From assembly GCA_016793095.1 (NCBI GenBank), contig JAEUJQ010000009.1:43173-107172 (forward strand): a stretch of 64,000 nt of DNA. Reading direction: 5' to 3'. The DNA comes from Myxococcaceae bacterium (lineage in GTDB: Bacteria; Myxococcota; Myxococcia; Myxococcales; Myxococcaceae). This document shows positions 16,624 through 24,582 of the stretch, one piece after another. A model generated the notes under the pieces. It did no database searches, was not told the DNA's origin, and saw only the letters and a program-made list of their open reading frames with translations. Both the position numbers and the translations under genes were made by a program. Numbering within the stretch: the first letter of the stretch is position 1; each line of letters begins with the position of its first letter.

Positions 16624-17748
16624 CTACAAGTCGTCGTATGCGCAACGAAAGCCCACGTACCAACTGACGAAGTCGTTCACGTTCATCGAAGTCGTCGGAC
16701 CGGGTCGAACGCCAAACCAACTACTCGTCAGCTCCATCGCCGCCTGACGGTGCGCGCCTGCATAACGCACCTCAAAGGGAATGAAGGTATCGGCTGAGAC
16801 GACCATCAGCGCTGGTGCCGAAATGAACCCAAGACTCGCACGCGTTGACCACGGACTTCCGAAGAACCCAATCGCTCGACAGTCATTGCGAAAGCGTCGT
16901 CCCGGCGGAGAGAGGGTCGCGAGCTCTTCGCCGCACTCAGAGACGAACTCCGACGCGTTGGCCGAGAGGCCGAAGTGCCCCGCAGGGCCGCGGCCCTTCG
17001 TCGCCTCTCGGACGAAGCCAAGACCAGGTCTGGGCTGACGCCCCAGGACCTCGACCGTGACGTACTCCCGCCATTCCGGCATGGGTATGATGTCGTTCGG
17101 GTCGACTCCGTCATTGCCCCACGGGAAGCGCCTCGTGTCTGGCCTCAGCGCTCGTGCGGCGCGAAAGAACTCAGCGACGAGCGGAAGTCGTCCACCGCGC
17201 TTCGCACAGAATGCGCTGGCCTCAGAACGAGACACGCAGACAACGGGAACGTCGAGCGAACCACCGTCGACTGCGGGTGCGGGCCGTTGTGCAACTGTTC
17301 GATAGGGCTCGTCATCAATGTCGTAGTCCAACCAACCGCCACAGTCTGTCGGTGGCTGGAACCCGGCATCTTTGTATTCCGCGACGGTCACTTCCGCGTC
17401 GTCGAGCCAGAACGGAGGGAGACTCCATGGCACGAGTGGCTCGCTTTGCACCCCACCGTCACCAGAATACCGGATGGGGACGTGCCGAAACGTGCTCCAC
17501 GTCGAGAGCAGAAACGGGCCTCCCTCGACACAGAGCGCACCTGGACTGGGCGGCGCCTTTCGACACGGAACACCGACGACAGGTTCTCCAGCATCAATAC
17601 CAGCGTCGGAGTTGGTGCCCGAATCGGTGTTGGTCCCCGCATCCATGAGATCGGTCGAGGCATCGCGTACCCCAGCGTCAGCGGGTCCGACCGGCTGACA
17701 GTTGCACGATGCCGACCCGATGAGTGCGAGCAACGCCCAGTACTTCAC
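16624..17748 (-). CDS. Formylglycine-generating-enzyme-like (SUMF1 domain) exported protein
   Basis: A 374-residue protein with a short hydrophobic leader ending in SASCNC (weak lipobox), an acidic Asp/Ser/Thr linker (about 25-55), then an FGE-sulfatase fold. Recognisable family strings are LPPFWLDDAEVTVAEYKDAG, GGRLPLVAEFFRAARA...RFPWGND, LSANASEFVSECG and VGFRCAYDD at the C-terminus. In this superfamily some members convert a sulfatase Cys to formylglycine, but many bacterial ones are non-catalytic binding or regulatory domains; I cannot confirm the catalytic Cys pair. GC content is visibly lower (58-62% in sampled lines against about 75% in neighbours) and codons end in A/T more often, which suggests recent acquisition. 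Confidence 0.8.
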   Translation of the reverse strand: MKYWALLALIGSASCNCQPVGPADAGVRDASTDLMDAGTNTDSGTNSDAGIDAGEPVVGVPCRKAPPSPGALCVEGGPFLLSTWSTFRHVPIRYSGDGGVQSEPLVPWSLPPFWLDDAEVTVAEYKDAGFQPPTDCGGWLDYDIDDEPYRTVAQRPAPAVDGGSLDVPVVCVSRSEASAFCAKRGGRLPLVAEFFRAARALRPDTRRFPWGNDGVDPNDIIPMPEWREYVTVEVLGRQPRPGLGFVREATKGRGPAGHFGLSANASEFVSECGEELATLSPPGRRFRNDCRAIGFFGSPWSTRASLGFISAPALMVVSADTFIPFEVRYAGAHRQAAMELTSSWFGVRPGPTTSMNVNDFVSWYVGFRCAYDDL

Positions 17749-18089
17749 GGCAACGCCCCGATTCGACAGTACACGACGGGGTCAAAGACCCTCGTCCGGC
17801 CACTGGGCAACGGTTTGCCAACAACTCGAAGGCGGAACCCAGGCACCACTCCTGGAGTGAGTTGCTGGCAGATTCTTCGTTGAAACGGACCGAAGACGGA
17901 GAGCTCGGAGTCGGGACCGCGTTTGTGACAGGTTGCGCCACCCGCCCGGGCGGGTCAAGACTCAACTCGGTGTTGGGAACGACGCACGACCTCACGACGC
18001 ACGACCTCGCGGTGAAATCGGTCGACTCGGGTCTCCCGTCTGAGTGCTATGCGGTCGACGCGCCCGGCTCATCGGGTTCTGGAGGCCAC
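17749..18089. other. Divergent intergenic region with palindrome and 15-bp direct repeat
   Basis: This 341-base region separates the SUMF1-like gene (minus) from the MaoC gene (plus) and shares the lower GC of the former. It contains a perfect 16-bp palindrome ACCCGCCCGGGCGGGT (17940-17955) and a tandem direct repeat of acgacgcacgacctc (17979-17993 and 17994-18008). No ORF in it looks coding. The palindrome could be an operator or a terminator stem; there is no T-tract after it. Confidence 0.6.
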
Positions 18090-18551
18090 ATGGCACGCAC
18101 ACGCATCAGCGGACCCGCAGGAGTGAAGGCGCTCGCCGGCAAGCCGCTCGGCACCTCGGACTGGCAGACGATGCGCTACGAGGACATCAAGGCGTTCGCC
18201 GACGCGACGGGCGACCACCAGTGGATCCACGTCGACCGCGAGCGGTGCGCGAAGGAGTCTCCCTTCGGCGCGCCCATCGCCCACGGCTACCTGAGCCTCT
18301 CGCGCATCGGCGGCCTCTTCTTCGAGGTGCTCGAGTTCGACGGCATGAAGCACATCCTCAACTACGGCCTCAACAAGGTGCGCTTCCCCAACCCGCTCAA
18401 GGCCGGCGCGCGGTACCGCCTCGTGCTCGCGATGGGCGAGGTGAAGGACGTTCAGGGCGGCGTCGAGGCGCAGTTGCTGGGCACCATCGAGCTCGAGAAC
18501 GAACCGAAGCCGGCCTGCGCGGCGGAGATCATCTTCCGCTTCTTCGGCTGA
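18090..18551 (+). CDS. MaoC-like (R)-specific hydratase/dehydratase
   Basis: A 153-residue single hot-dog protein of the MaoC family, which hydrates trans-2-enoyl thioesters. The hydratase motif is intact: ADATGDHQWIHVD (Asp42 and His47 as catalytic pair) followed by FGAPIAHGYLSLS. Length matches stand-alone bacterial hydratases. The ATG at 18090 is decided by GGAGG at 18081-18085, four bases away; a longer in-frame extension upstream lacks protein character. The stop is four bases before the GTG of the radical SAM gene, so the two are likely co-transcribed. Confidence 0.92.
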   Translation: MARTRISGPAGVKALAGKPLGTSDWQTMRYEDIKAFADATGDHQWIHVDRERCAKESPFGAPIAHGYLSLSRIGGLFFEVLEFDGMKHILNYGLNKVRFPNPLKAGARYRLVLAMGEVKDVQGGVEAQLLGTIELENEPKPACAAEIIFRFFG

Positions 18552-18555
18552 GCTC

Positions 18556-19626
18556 GTGGGTCGCTCCGTCCTCACGCAGCTCGACACCGCGTTCCGTCGC
18601 GCCACGGAGCGACTGCGAACGCCCCCGACACGCTTCTTCCTGAACCTCACCGAGCGCTGCCAGCTGCGCTGCGCGCACTGCATCACCCATGCGCCCACCA
18701 GGACCGCGGACGGCTCGGCCCGCACCATGAGCGAGGCGGTGCTCGACGCGTTGACTCCGCACCTCGCGCACGCGCACTACGTCGGCCTCACCCACGCCGG
18801 CGAACCCACGCTCGCGCCCCTGCTCGACCCGCTGCTCGAGCGGCTGCGGCGCGCGAGGAGAGGGCGCGCCACGGTGGTGCACGTGGTGACGAACGGCATG
18901 GCGCTCACCGAGCGGCGCTTCGAGCAGCTCGCCCGCGCTGGCATCACCTCGTGGTCGTTCTCGCTCGACGGCGCGACCCCTCAGACCAACGACGCCCTGC
19001 GACTTGGCGCGAAGGTGGTGGTGCTGAAGCAGCGCCTCGCGGCCTTCTCTGCGCTCCGCCAGCGCGAGGCGCTCGACGTGCGGCTCGGCGTCTCCTGCAC
19101 CCTCACCCGGTCGAACGTGCACGAGGTCGAACGGGTCGCGCACCTCGTCGCCGAGGCCGGCCTCGATTGGCTCAAGCTCGAGGAGACGTTCCCGGTCAAC
19201 GCGCGGGGCGAGCGCGAGGTCATCTCTGACGCGGCGGTGGTGGAGGCGGCGGTGGGGCGCGCGAAGGCCGTCTGCGACGCCACCGGCGTGCGCCTGGTCG
19301 ACCACACGAAGGACCGGCAGGTCTGGAAGTGCCGGCCACCGGTGATGAGCGAGGACGACGCGGCGTTCTCGGCCGCTGACGACTTCGCCAACCGCTGCGA
19401 CATCAACCCCTGCCGCGCCCCGTGGGAGGTCGTCTGCGTCGAGCCCGACGGCGCGGTGAAGCCCGGCGACTTCCATCAGCCGGCCGTCGGTTCGCTGCTC
19501 GACGCCGATCTGCTCTCGCTGTGGAACGCCACGCCCCTGCTTCGTCGCCGTGCGTACTCGGCCGCCCACCGGCGCTGCGAGGGTATGCCGACGTGTCGCG
19601 CCGACCCGGGTCCCCGGCGCTGGTGA
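18556..19626 (+). CDS. Radical SAM enzyme
   Basis: A 356-residue radical SAM protein. CQLRCAHC (C35, C39, C42) matches CxxxCxxC for the 4Fe-4S cluster that cleaves S-adenosylmethionine, and HAGEPTL at about 83 is the GGE-like SAM-binding turn. The C-terminal third has further cysteines (CRPP, CDINPC, CVEPDG, CEGMPTC) in the pattern of a SPASM/twitch auxiliary cluster domain, seen in enzymes that modify peptides or anaerobic maturases. The substrate is unknown; the small unknown protein encoded 73 bases downstream could be one candidate, but this is only positional. The start is GTG 18556, four bases after maoC. Confidence 0.88.
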   Translation: MGRSVLTQLDTAFRRATERLRTPPTRFFLNLTERCQLRCAHCITHAPTRTADGSARTMSEAVLDALTPHLAHAHYVGLTHAGEPTLAPLLDPLLERLRRARRGRATVVHVVTNGMALTERRFEQLARAGITSWSFSLDGATPQTNDALRLGAKVVVLKQRLAAFSALRQREALDVRLGVSCTLTRSNVHEVERVAHLVAEAGLDWLKLEETFPVNARGEREVISDAAVVEAAVGRAKAVCDATGVRLVDHTKDRQVWKCRPPVMSEDDAAFSAADDFANRCDINPCRAPWEVVCVEPDGAVKPGDFHQPAVGSLLDADLLSLWNATPLLRRRAYSAAHRRCEGMPTCRADPGPRRW

Positions 19627-19699
19627 GGTCCGACAGGCACTGGCGCGACCGGGGGTCATGTGCCAGACCGTGCCCTGAACCGCTGCTCCCGGAGGTCTC

Positions 19700-20113
19700 A
19701 TGGGTAACAAGATTCTTCCCCGCTACAACGCTGCGACCCACGCCAACGTCTCGGCCACCACGAAGCCGAACCGCAAGACGCCCACCTCGGTGCGGCTCGA
19801 GGTGTCGGTGAATGACAAGGCGCTCCGGAAGACCGGTCACGACTTCGACGGCCTCGAGCAGGCGTTTGCGCTGGTGCCGACGCGCAACAAGAAGAACCAG
19901 ATCGAATGGAAGCGCGTCGAGATTCCCTTCGCGAACCGCTACTCGGACCGCGGCGGCAACATGTACGACATCCACTCGGTGAGCATCAAAGGCACGGGCA
20001 TTCGCACCGAGGACCTGAAGAACCTCGGCGTCGCGTACGGCCTGAAGACCAACTCCGGCGAGGTGTGGCTGCAGTACGCCGACGACAACTACAAGCTCCC
20101 GGGCGGCCGCTGA
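19700..20113 (+). CDS. Conserved-looking protein of unknown function
   Basis: A 137-residue soluble protein rich in Lys, Asn and Thr with no signal peptide, membrane segment or motif I recognise. The start is firm: GGAGG (19691-19695) stands four bases before the ATG at 19700. It contains WKRVEIPFANRYSDRGGNMYD and IKGTGIRTEDLKNLGVAYGL, which read like a folded beta-rich domain. The stop is followed one base later by the GTG of the DUF1795-like gene, so the two are almost certainly translated together. A role beside DUF1795 (type VI secretion context in other bacteria) is possible but not shown. Confidence 0.75.
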   Translation: MGNKILPRYNAATHANVSATTKPNRKTPTSVRLEVSVNDKALRKTGHDFDGLEQAFALVPTRNKKNQIEWKRVEIPFANRYSDRGGNMYDIHSVSIKGTGIRTEDLKNLGVAYGLKTNSGEVWLQYADDNYKLPGGR

Positions 20114-20114
20114 G

Positions 20115-20579
20115 GTGAGCACGGCGTCGCTGCACGGCGTGACAGTCGGCGTGCCTGAAGGGTGGGTCGACAACTCCATCCTCCGCTTCATGTCGCCGGC
20201 TGACGAGTCAGACCCGGTGCTGTCCCAGGGCTTCACGCAGAACGTCGTGGTGTCGAGCCACGCGGTGCCGCCGTCCGTGCCGATGGCGCGGGTCTTCGAA
20301 GCGCCGAACCGTGCGGCGAAGGAACAGACCAGCGACTTCGAGGTGCTCGCCGCCGGTGAGTGCCAGTACCTCGGGCAACCAGCCGTGTTCCAGGACGTGA
20401 CCTTCTCCGACCCGCGGGTCAACACGGTGCTGTGCCAGCGGCAGGTGGCGCTGCGGTCCGAGAACGGGCTCGTGGTCATCCTCACCCTCACCTCCGACAA
20501 GAAGCGCTTCAAGAAGGCCACCGCAGACGTGCCAGTCGAGCCGGTGAAGGAAGCGAAGGCCTCGAAGAAGGACCGCTGA
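20115..20579 (+). CDS. DUF1795/DcrB-like protein (possible type VI effector adaptor)
   Basis: A 154-residue cytoplasmic protein. The opening GVTVGVPEGWVDNSILRFM resembles DUF1795 (DcrB superfamily), members of which include Eag-type chaperones that load effectors onto type VI secretion spikes. The C-terminus is Lys-rich (KKDR). Against a secretion role, no VgrG, Hcp or effector is visible nearby. The GTG at 20115 begins one base after the preceding stop, and four bases separate its stop from the GH13 gene, so three genes share a tight operon. The family assignment is moderate and the function inferred. Confidence 0.6.
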   Translation: MSTASLHGVTVGVPEGWVDNSILRFMSPADESDPVLSQGFTQNVVVSSHAVPPSVPMARVFEAPNRAAKEQTSDFEVLAAGECQYLGQPAVFQDVTFSDPRVNTVLCQRQVALRSENGLVVILTLTSDKKRFKKATADVPVEPVKEAKASKKDR

Positions 20580-20582
20580 GCC

Positions 20583-22499
20583 GTGCCCCGCGTGGGCACG
20601 CCAGCGCGTCGGGTGCCCGTGGTGTTCCGCTACCGGGGAGCGCCGGGCCGGCGCGTCGAGCTCTTCGGTGACTTCCCCACCTGGGACCGCTCGCGGCTGA
20701 TGGAGGAAGAAGGCCCGGGGCTGTACGAGCTGACGCTCGAGCTCGCGCCAGGCCGCTACCGCTACAAGTTCCTCGTCGACTGGAGGCGCTGGGAGCGCGA
20801 CCCGGACGCCCAGGTGGACTGGACCGAGGGCGTGGACAACTCCATCGTGGTGGTGGACGGCACGCACCCGCCGCTGCACTTCGCCTGCGACCGCCGGCAC
20901 CTGCAGCGCACGAGCGACGGCGTGCTCCGGCTGCACCTCGAGTCCGAGGCGAAGGCGCGGGCGCCGGCGCGGGTCTGGGCGAAGGTGAGCGGCGTGCTCC
21001 ACTGGGCGCCCGTCGTCACGCGGGGCCACTGGCGCGGCCGCGAGCTGCTGTCCTGCGAGCTCGCGCTGCCCCGTGGCGCCACCGGCGAGTTCGGCTTCGA
21101 GGGCTGGCCCGAGCACGTCTTCCACCTGCCAGCCTCGGCGCCCGCCACCGCCGAGCCGCCCCGCTGGGCGCGCAGCACCGTCTGGTACGGCATCTTCCTC
21201 GACCGCTGGCACCGACGTGGCGAAGCAGCAGACGCGCGCGTGTCGGACCGCGCGACGCCCACCAGCGCCACCACCTTCTACGGCGGCGACCTCGACGGCG
21301 TGCGGCACGCGCTGCCGTACCTGAAGGCGCTGGGGGTCGACGGGCTCGTGCTGACGCCCGTGCAACCGTCCGAGACGCCGCACCGCTACGACACCACCGA
21401 CCACCACGCCATCGACGGTCGGCTCGGCGGTGACGCCGCGTTCACGAAGCTGGTGAAGGCCGCGCGCAGGGCCAGGCTCGAGGTGGCGGCCGACGTGTCC
21501 TTCACGCACGTGCACGAGGACCACCCGCGCTGGCGCGACGTGCTGAAGCGGCAGCGGCGGTCGGCGTCGGCGAAGTGGTTCCAGGTGAAGCGCTTCCCCG
21601 TGCGGCAGGGCGACCTCTCGACGTACGCAGCCTACGTAGACCGCCCCGAGCTGCCGCTGCTCGACCTCACGCACGCGCCGGCGCGGGCGCACGTCATCGA
21701 GGCCGCGGTGCGCCTCGTGAAGCTGGGCGCGGACGCGTTGCGGCTCGACGCGATGACCGACGCGCCGCCGGTGCTGTGGCAGGAGCTGCGGCTCGCGGTG
21801 CGGAAGGTGCGCCGTGACGTGCTGCTGCTCGGCGAGGTGGTGATGGACGCGCAGCCCCTCTGCGCGCGCGACCTCGGCGCCGACGTGCTCACGGACTTTC
21901 AGTTCCGCGAGGCGCTCGTGCAGCTCCTCCGGGGACGGCTGACGCCGGCGCACTTCGTGGGGCTCACGCGGTTCCGCGAGTTCCGCCAGGGGCCGCTGCC
22001 GCGCTCGTCTCGCCTGCGCTTCATCGACAACCACGACGTGTCACGGCTGGGGTCGCTGGTGAGCGTCGAGCGGGTGCGCCTCGCGTTGACGCTGCTGTTG
22101 CTGTCGCCGGAGCCCGTGTGGCTCACCGCCGGCACCGAGTTCGACCTCGCCGCGGGGGTGCCGTTGTTCCGGCTCGACGACGCGTGGCCCGAGCGGTTGC
22201 CCATGCCGGCGCTCGACGGCCCGAAGCCCGAGACGCACGGGCTCCTGACGGCCCTGCTCGCCCTGCGCCGACGCCTGGTGGACGATGAGGTGACGCTCGA
22301 GGCGCACGAGGGCCTGCTGTCGTTCGAGCGGCGGACCCCAGACGGCCACACCATCGTGGTGGTGCTGAACCTGTCGGACGAGCCCGTCACGCTCGAGCGC
22401 GACGGCGAGGTGCTCCTGTCGGTGAACGAAGCTGCTCCGCGCGCCGCGGTGCTGGGTCCATGGGCCGCGCGCGTGCTGGAGGTGGCGGAAGGAGGTTGA
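20583..22499 (+). CDS. GH13 alpha-amylase-family enzyme with N-terminal glycogen-binding domain
   Basis: A 638-residue enzyme for alpha-1,4-glucans. An N-terminal CBM48/AMPK-type domain (about 10-95: VELFGDFPTWDR..., GRYRYKFLVD) and a second beta domain (about 110-185) precede the barrel (about 195-560). Catalytic residues are visible: nucleophile D389 in LRLDAMTD, acid E418 in LLGEVV and D485 in IDNHD. Region I reads DVSFTH with Thr in place of the usual Asn before His. A C-terminal beta domain ends the protein. There is no signal peptide, so it acts on cytoplasmic glycogen or maltodextrin, like cyclomaltodextrinase or neopullulanase. It starts at GTG 20583 directly after the DUF1795-like gene. 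Confidence 0.88.
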   Translation: MPRVGTPARRVPVVFRYRGAPGRRVELFGDFPTWDRSRLMEEEGPGLYELTLELAPGRYRYKFLVDWRRWERDPDAQVDWTEGVDNSIVVVDGTHPPLHFACDRRHLQRTSDGVLRLHLESEAKARAPARVWAKVSGVLHWAPVVTRGHWRGRELLSCELALPRGATGEFGFEGWPEHVFHLPASAPATAEPPRWARSTVWYGIFLDRWHRRGEAADARVSDRATPTSATTFYGGDLDGVRHALPYLKALGVDGLVLTPVQPSETPHRYDTTDHHAIDGRLGGDAAFTKLVKAARRARLEVAADVSFTHVHEDHPRWRDVLKRQRRSASAKWFQVKRFPVRQGDLSTYAAYVDRPELPLLDLTHAPARAHVIEAAVRLVKLGADALRLDAMTDAPPVLWQELRLAVRKVRRDVLLLGEVVMDAQPLCARDLGADVLTDFQFREALVQLLRGRLTPAHFVGLTRFREFRQGPLPRSSRLRFIDNHDVSRLGSLVSVERVRLALTLLLLSPEPVWLTAGTEFDLAAGVPLFRLDDAWPERLPMPALDGPKPETHGLLTALLALRRRLVDDEVTLEAHEGLLSFERRTPDGHTIVVVLNLSDEPVTLERDGEVLLSVNEAAPRAAVLGPWAARVLEVAEGG

Positions 22500-22659
22500 T
22501 TCGCCGTGCCGGGACCTCTTCACCTGCTGCGGCGCCAGGCCCATGCTGAGCGCGTTGACGGCGCTGAAGTACGCACGTGAACCCGAGCGCGGCGTCCACG
22601 TGCCCTGGCGAAGGGGTCGGGCGCATCGACCCACGTGGGAATGCCGAGCGCGCGCGCCG

Positions 22660-22968
22660 TCAGCGGGTGAGGCTCGCCAGCACGCGCTGCAGCAGCTCCA
22701 CCTGGCCCGGCTCGAAGCGGGTGAACTGGACACCCATGCCCTTCGGCGTCACCGAGTGGTGCCGCACCTGCGTGTGCAGCTTCAGCCTGCCGAGGCCCGG
22801 CACGTCGAGCGTCACGTCGGCGTTGGTGCCCACCACGAGCTGGCCGCCCTCGAAGAAGAGCCCACCGAGGGACAGGTTCGTACAGGAGCCACGCACGGCG
22901 CCCCGCGGCCCCTCGAAGACGGCGGGGATGGAGCATCTGAAGCGTGGGTCGTGCCGAAGCTCGGTCAT
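22660..22968 (-). CDS. PilZ-domain protein (putative c-di-GMP receptor)
   Basis: A 102-residue protein that is a single PilZ domain. RHDPR (residues 5-9, RxxxR) and NLSLGG (31-36, (D/N)xSxxG) are the two cyclic-di-GMP contact motifs and both are intact, so it should bind the messenger. No other domain or signal is present; such proteins act on motility, exopolysaccharide or transcription through partners. The ATG at 22968 starts just before the RxxxR motif. It is divergent from queE with 90 bases between starts. Confidence 0.9.
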   Translation of the reverse strand: MTELRHDPRFRCSIPAVFEGPRGAVRGSCTNLSLGGLFFEGGQLVVGTNADVTLDVPGLGRLKLHTQVRHHSVTPKGMGVQFTRFEPGQVELLQRVLASLTR

Positions 22969-23058
22969 GAGCCAGAGGTAACGACGGCCCGCGCCCACGG
23001 CAGGTGCGTTCGACCGGGGCTTGCGTGTTTCGCCCAAAGTCAGCATGTGCTGCCGCCG

Positions 23059-23751
23059 ATGCCGAAGGGCCGCCCCACCATCGAGCCGCGCCGCGTGCCC
23101 ACCGCCGACAGCGTGGTGGTGAAGGAGCTCTACGTCTCGCTCCAGGGCGAGTCGTCCCACCAGGGGAAGCTGTGCACCTTCGTGCGGCTCACCGGCTGCC
23201 ACCTGCGCTGCACGTGGTGCGACAGCGAGTTCTCCTTCAAGGGCGGCGAGCGGTTGCCCAACGCCGAGGTGCTGCGGCGGGTGCTCGAGCTGCGCGCGCC
23301 GATGGTGGAGCTGACGGGGGGCGAGCCGCTGCTCCAGCCCGGCGTCTACCCGTTGATGGAGTCGTTCCTCGACGCCGGCCTCACCGTGCTGCTCGAGACG
23401 AGCGGCGCCATCGACGTGCGCCTGGTCCCGAAGGCCGTGCACAAGATCGTCGACCTCAAGACGCCCTCGTCGCAGGAGCACGACCGCAACGACCTGCGCA
23501 ACTTCGAGTCGATGAACGAGCGCGACGAGCTGAAGTTCGTCATCGGCTCACGCGAGGACTACGACTGGAGCGTGGGGATGATTCGCCAGCACCGGCTCGA
23601 CCAGCGGCCGTTCTCGCTCTTGTTCTCGACGGTCTTCTCGTCCCTCGCGCCGGTGACGCTCGCCGGGTGGGTCATCGCTGATCGGCTGCCGGTGCGGTTC
23701 CAGCTGCAGCAGCACAAGGTGCTCTGGGCGCCCGACGCGCGTGGAGTGTGA
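23059..23751 (+). CDS. queE: 7-carboxy-7-deazaguanine synthase QueE
   Basis: A 230-residue radical SAM enzyme converting 6-carboxytetrahydropterin to 7-carboxy-7-deazaguanine in queuosine (preQ0) biosynthesis. The N-terminal ELYVSLQGESSHQGKLCTFVRL is the QueE substrate-entry signature. The cluster motif is CHLRCTWC (C47, C51, C54), followed by DSEFSF. ELTGGEPLLQ supplies the GGEP SAM contact. The chain ends after QLQQHKVLWAPDARGV. The ATG at 23059 is chosen; a GTG at 23047 is also in frame. No queC, queD or queF is nearby. Confidence 0.93.
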   Translation: MPKGRPTIEPRRVPTADSVVVKELYVSLQGESSHQGKLCTFVRLTGCHLRCTWCDSEFSFKGGERLPNAEVLRRVLELRAPMVELTGGEPLLQPGVYPLMESFLDAGLTVLLETSGAIDVRLVPKAVHKIVDLKTPSSQEHDRNDLRNFESMNERDELKFVIGSREDYDWSVGMIRQHRLDQRPFSLLFSTVFSSLAPVTLAGWVIADRLPVRFQLQQHKVLWAPDARGV

Positions 23752-23873
23752 GCGGAGACTCGAGCGAGCCGGGCAACACCGCCTGGAGCGTGTGACGAAG
23801 CGCCGCGGCCGAGCGGGCGTGAACCTCGCCGGCCCAGCGAGTCATCGCGCCGAGCTTCGCGTGGTTGACTCGC

Positions 23874-24500
23874 TCAGCCACGCACCTCGACGCGCCCGCG
23901 GTGCCGGCGAACGCGGCCGGCGGCCTCGAGCGTGCCAAGGGCTCCGTTGACACGCTCCCGTGAAGCGCCGATGGCGTCGGCCAGCGCCTGCTGCGTCACG
24001 GCGACCTCCCTGCGGGCTCCGGCGAGGCGCACGAGGTGACGGAGCAGCCGGTCGGAGAGCGAGGCGGTCCGCGCCTCCACCAGCTCCTCGGTCAGCAGCT
24101 CGACCAACCGCCCGAGCTCGCCGATGGCCGCGAGGGCCGCCTGGGGACGGCGGGCGAGCAGCTCCCGAAGCTCGGGGCCGGGGATCAGCAGCACCACGGT
24201 GTCTGCTTCCCCTGCCTTCGCGGTCACCCCCGCGAGCGCGCCGGCCACCAGGCTCACGCCGAGGTGCTGGCCGGGGTTCACGTCGCGCAGCCTCAGCTGA
24301 CGGGCGCCGGCGCGGCGGTGGAGCTGCAGGTGACCAGCGAGCACCAGGATCAAGCGGTCGTAGCTCCGCCCCTCCTCGAAGAGGACCTGCCCACGCCTCA
24401 ATGTTCGCCGCACGCACCCGCTCGACAGACGGCCCAGCTCGGCCGCCGTGAAGCCGGCCAGCCAGGGGACGCGGTTCAGGTGCCCGAGGACGTCGCTCAT
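23874..24500 (-). CDS. Crp/Fnr-family transcriptional regulator
   Basis: A 208-residue regulator with an N-terminal cyclic-nucleotide-binding-like beta-roll (about 10-115: GQVLFEEGRSYDRLILVLAGHLQL), a long dimerisation helix (about 120-150) and a C-terminal winged helix (about 165-205: VTQQALADAIGASRERVNGALGTLEAAGRV). The canonical cAMP phosphate-binding pocket (RxSx) is not clear and there is no Fnr-type Cys cluster, so the effector is unknown. The recognition helix SRERVN resembles that of Crp (SRETVG), consistent with a TGTGA-type site. Such a site, perfectly palindromic, lies 18-37 bases upstream of its own start and before the divergent SPFH gene. Confidence 0.9.
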   Translation of the reverse strand: MSDVLGHLNRVPWLAGFTAAELGRLSSGCVRRTLRRGQVLFEEGRSYDRLILVLAGHLQLHRRAGARQLRLRDVNPGQHLGVSLVAGALAGVTAKAGEADTVVLLIPGPELRELLARRPQAALAAIGELGRLVELLTEELVEARTASLSDRLLRHLVRLAGARREVAVTQQALADAIGASRERVNGALGTLEAAGRVRRHRGRVEVRG

Positions 24501-24517
24501 ACCGCCATTCTCGCTGC

Positions 24518-24537
24518 TCTGTGACCTTCGTCACAGA
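24518..24537. promoter_or_regulatory. Perfect Crp/Fnr-type operator
   Basis: TCTGTGACCTTCGTCACAGA has two exact 7-base inverted arms around a 6-base spacer, containing TGTGA-N6-TCACA, the classical Crp consensus. It sits in the 82-base gap between the divergent Crp/Fnr and SPFH genes, so the adjacent regulator probably binds it and controls itself and the SPFH gene. Confidence 0.75.
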
Positions 24538-24582
24538 CCCGCCACGCCGTCCCTCCGAACATCGAGCCGAGGAGGCGGTGCG

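Noticed and set aside
22500..22583. Protein-like minus-strand stretch (RAYFSAVNALSMGLAPQQV)
   Set aside because: Under 30 codons of natural-looking sequence, no start, no motif. Could be a gene remnant but cannot be supported.
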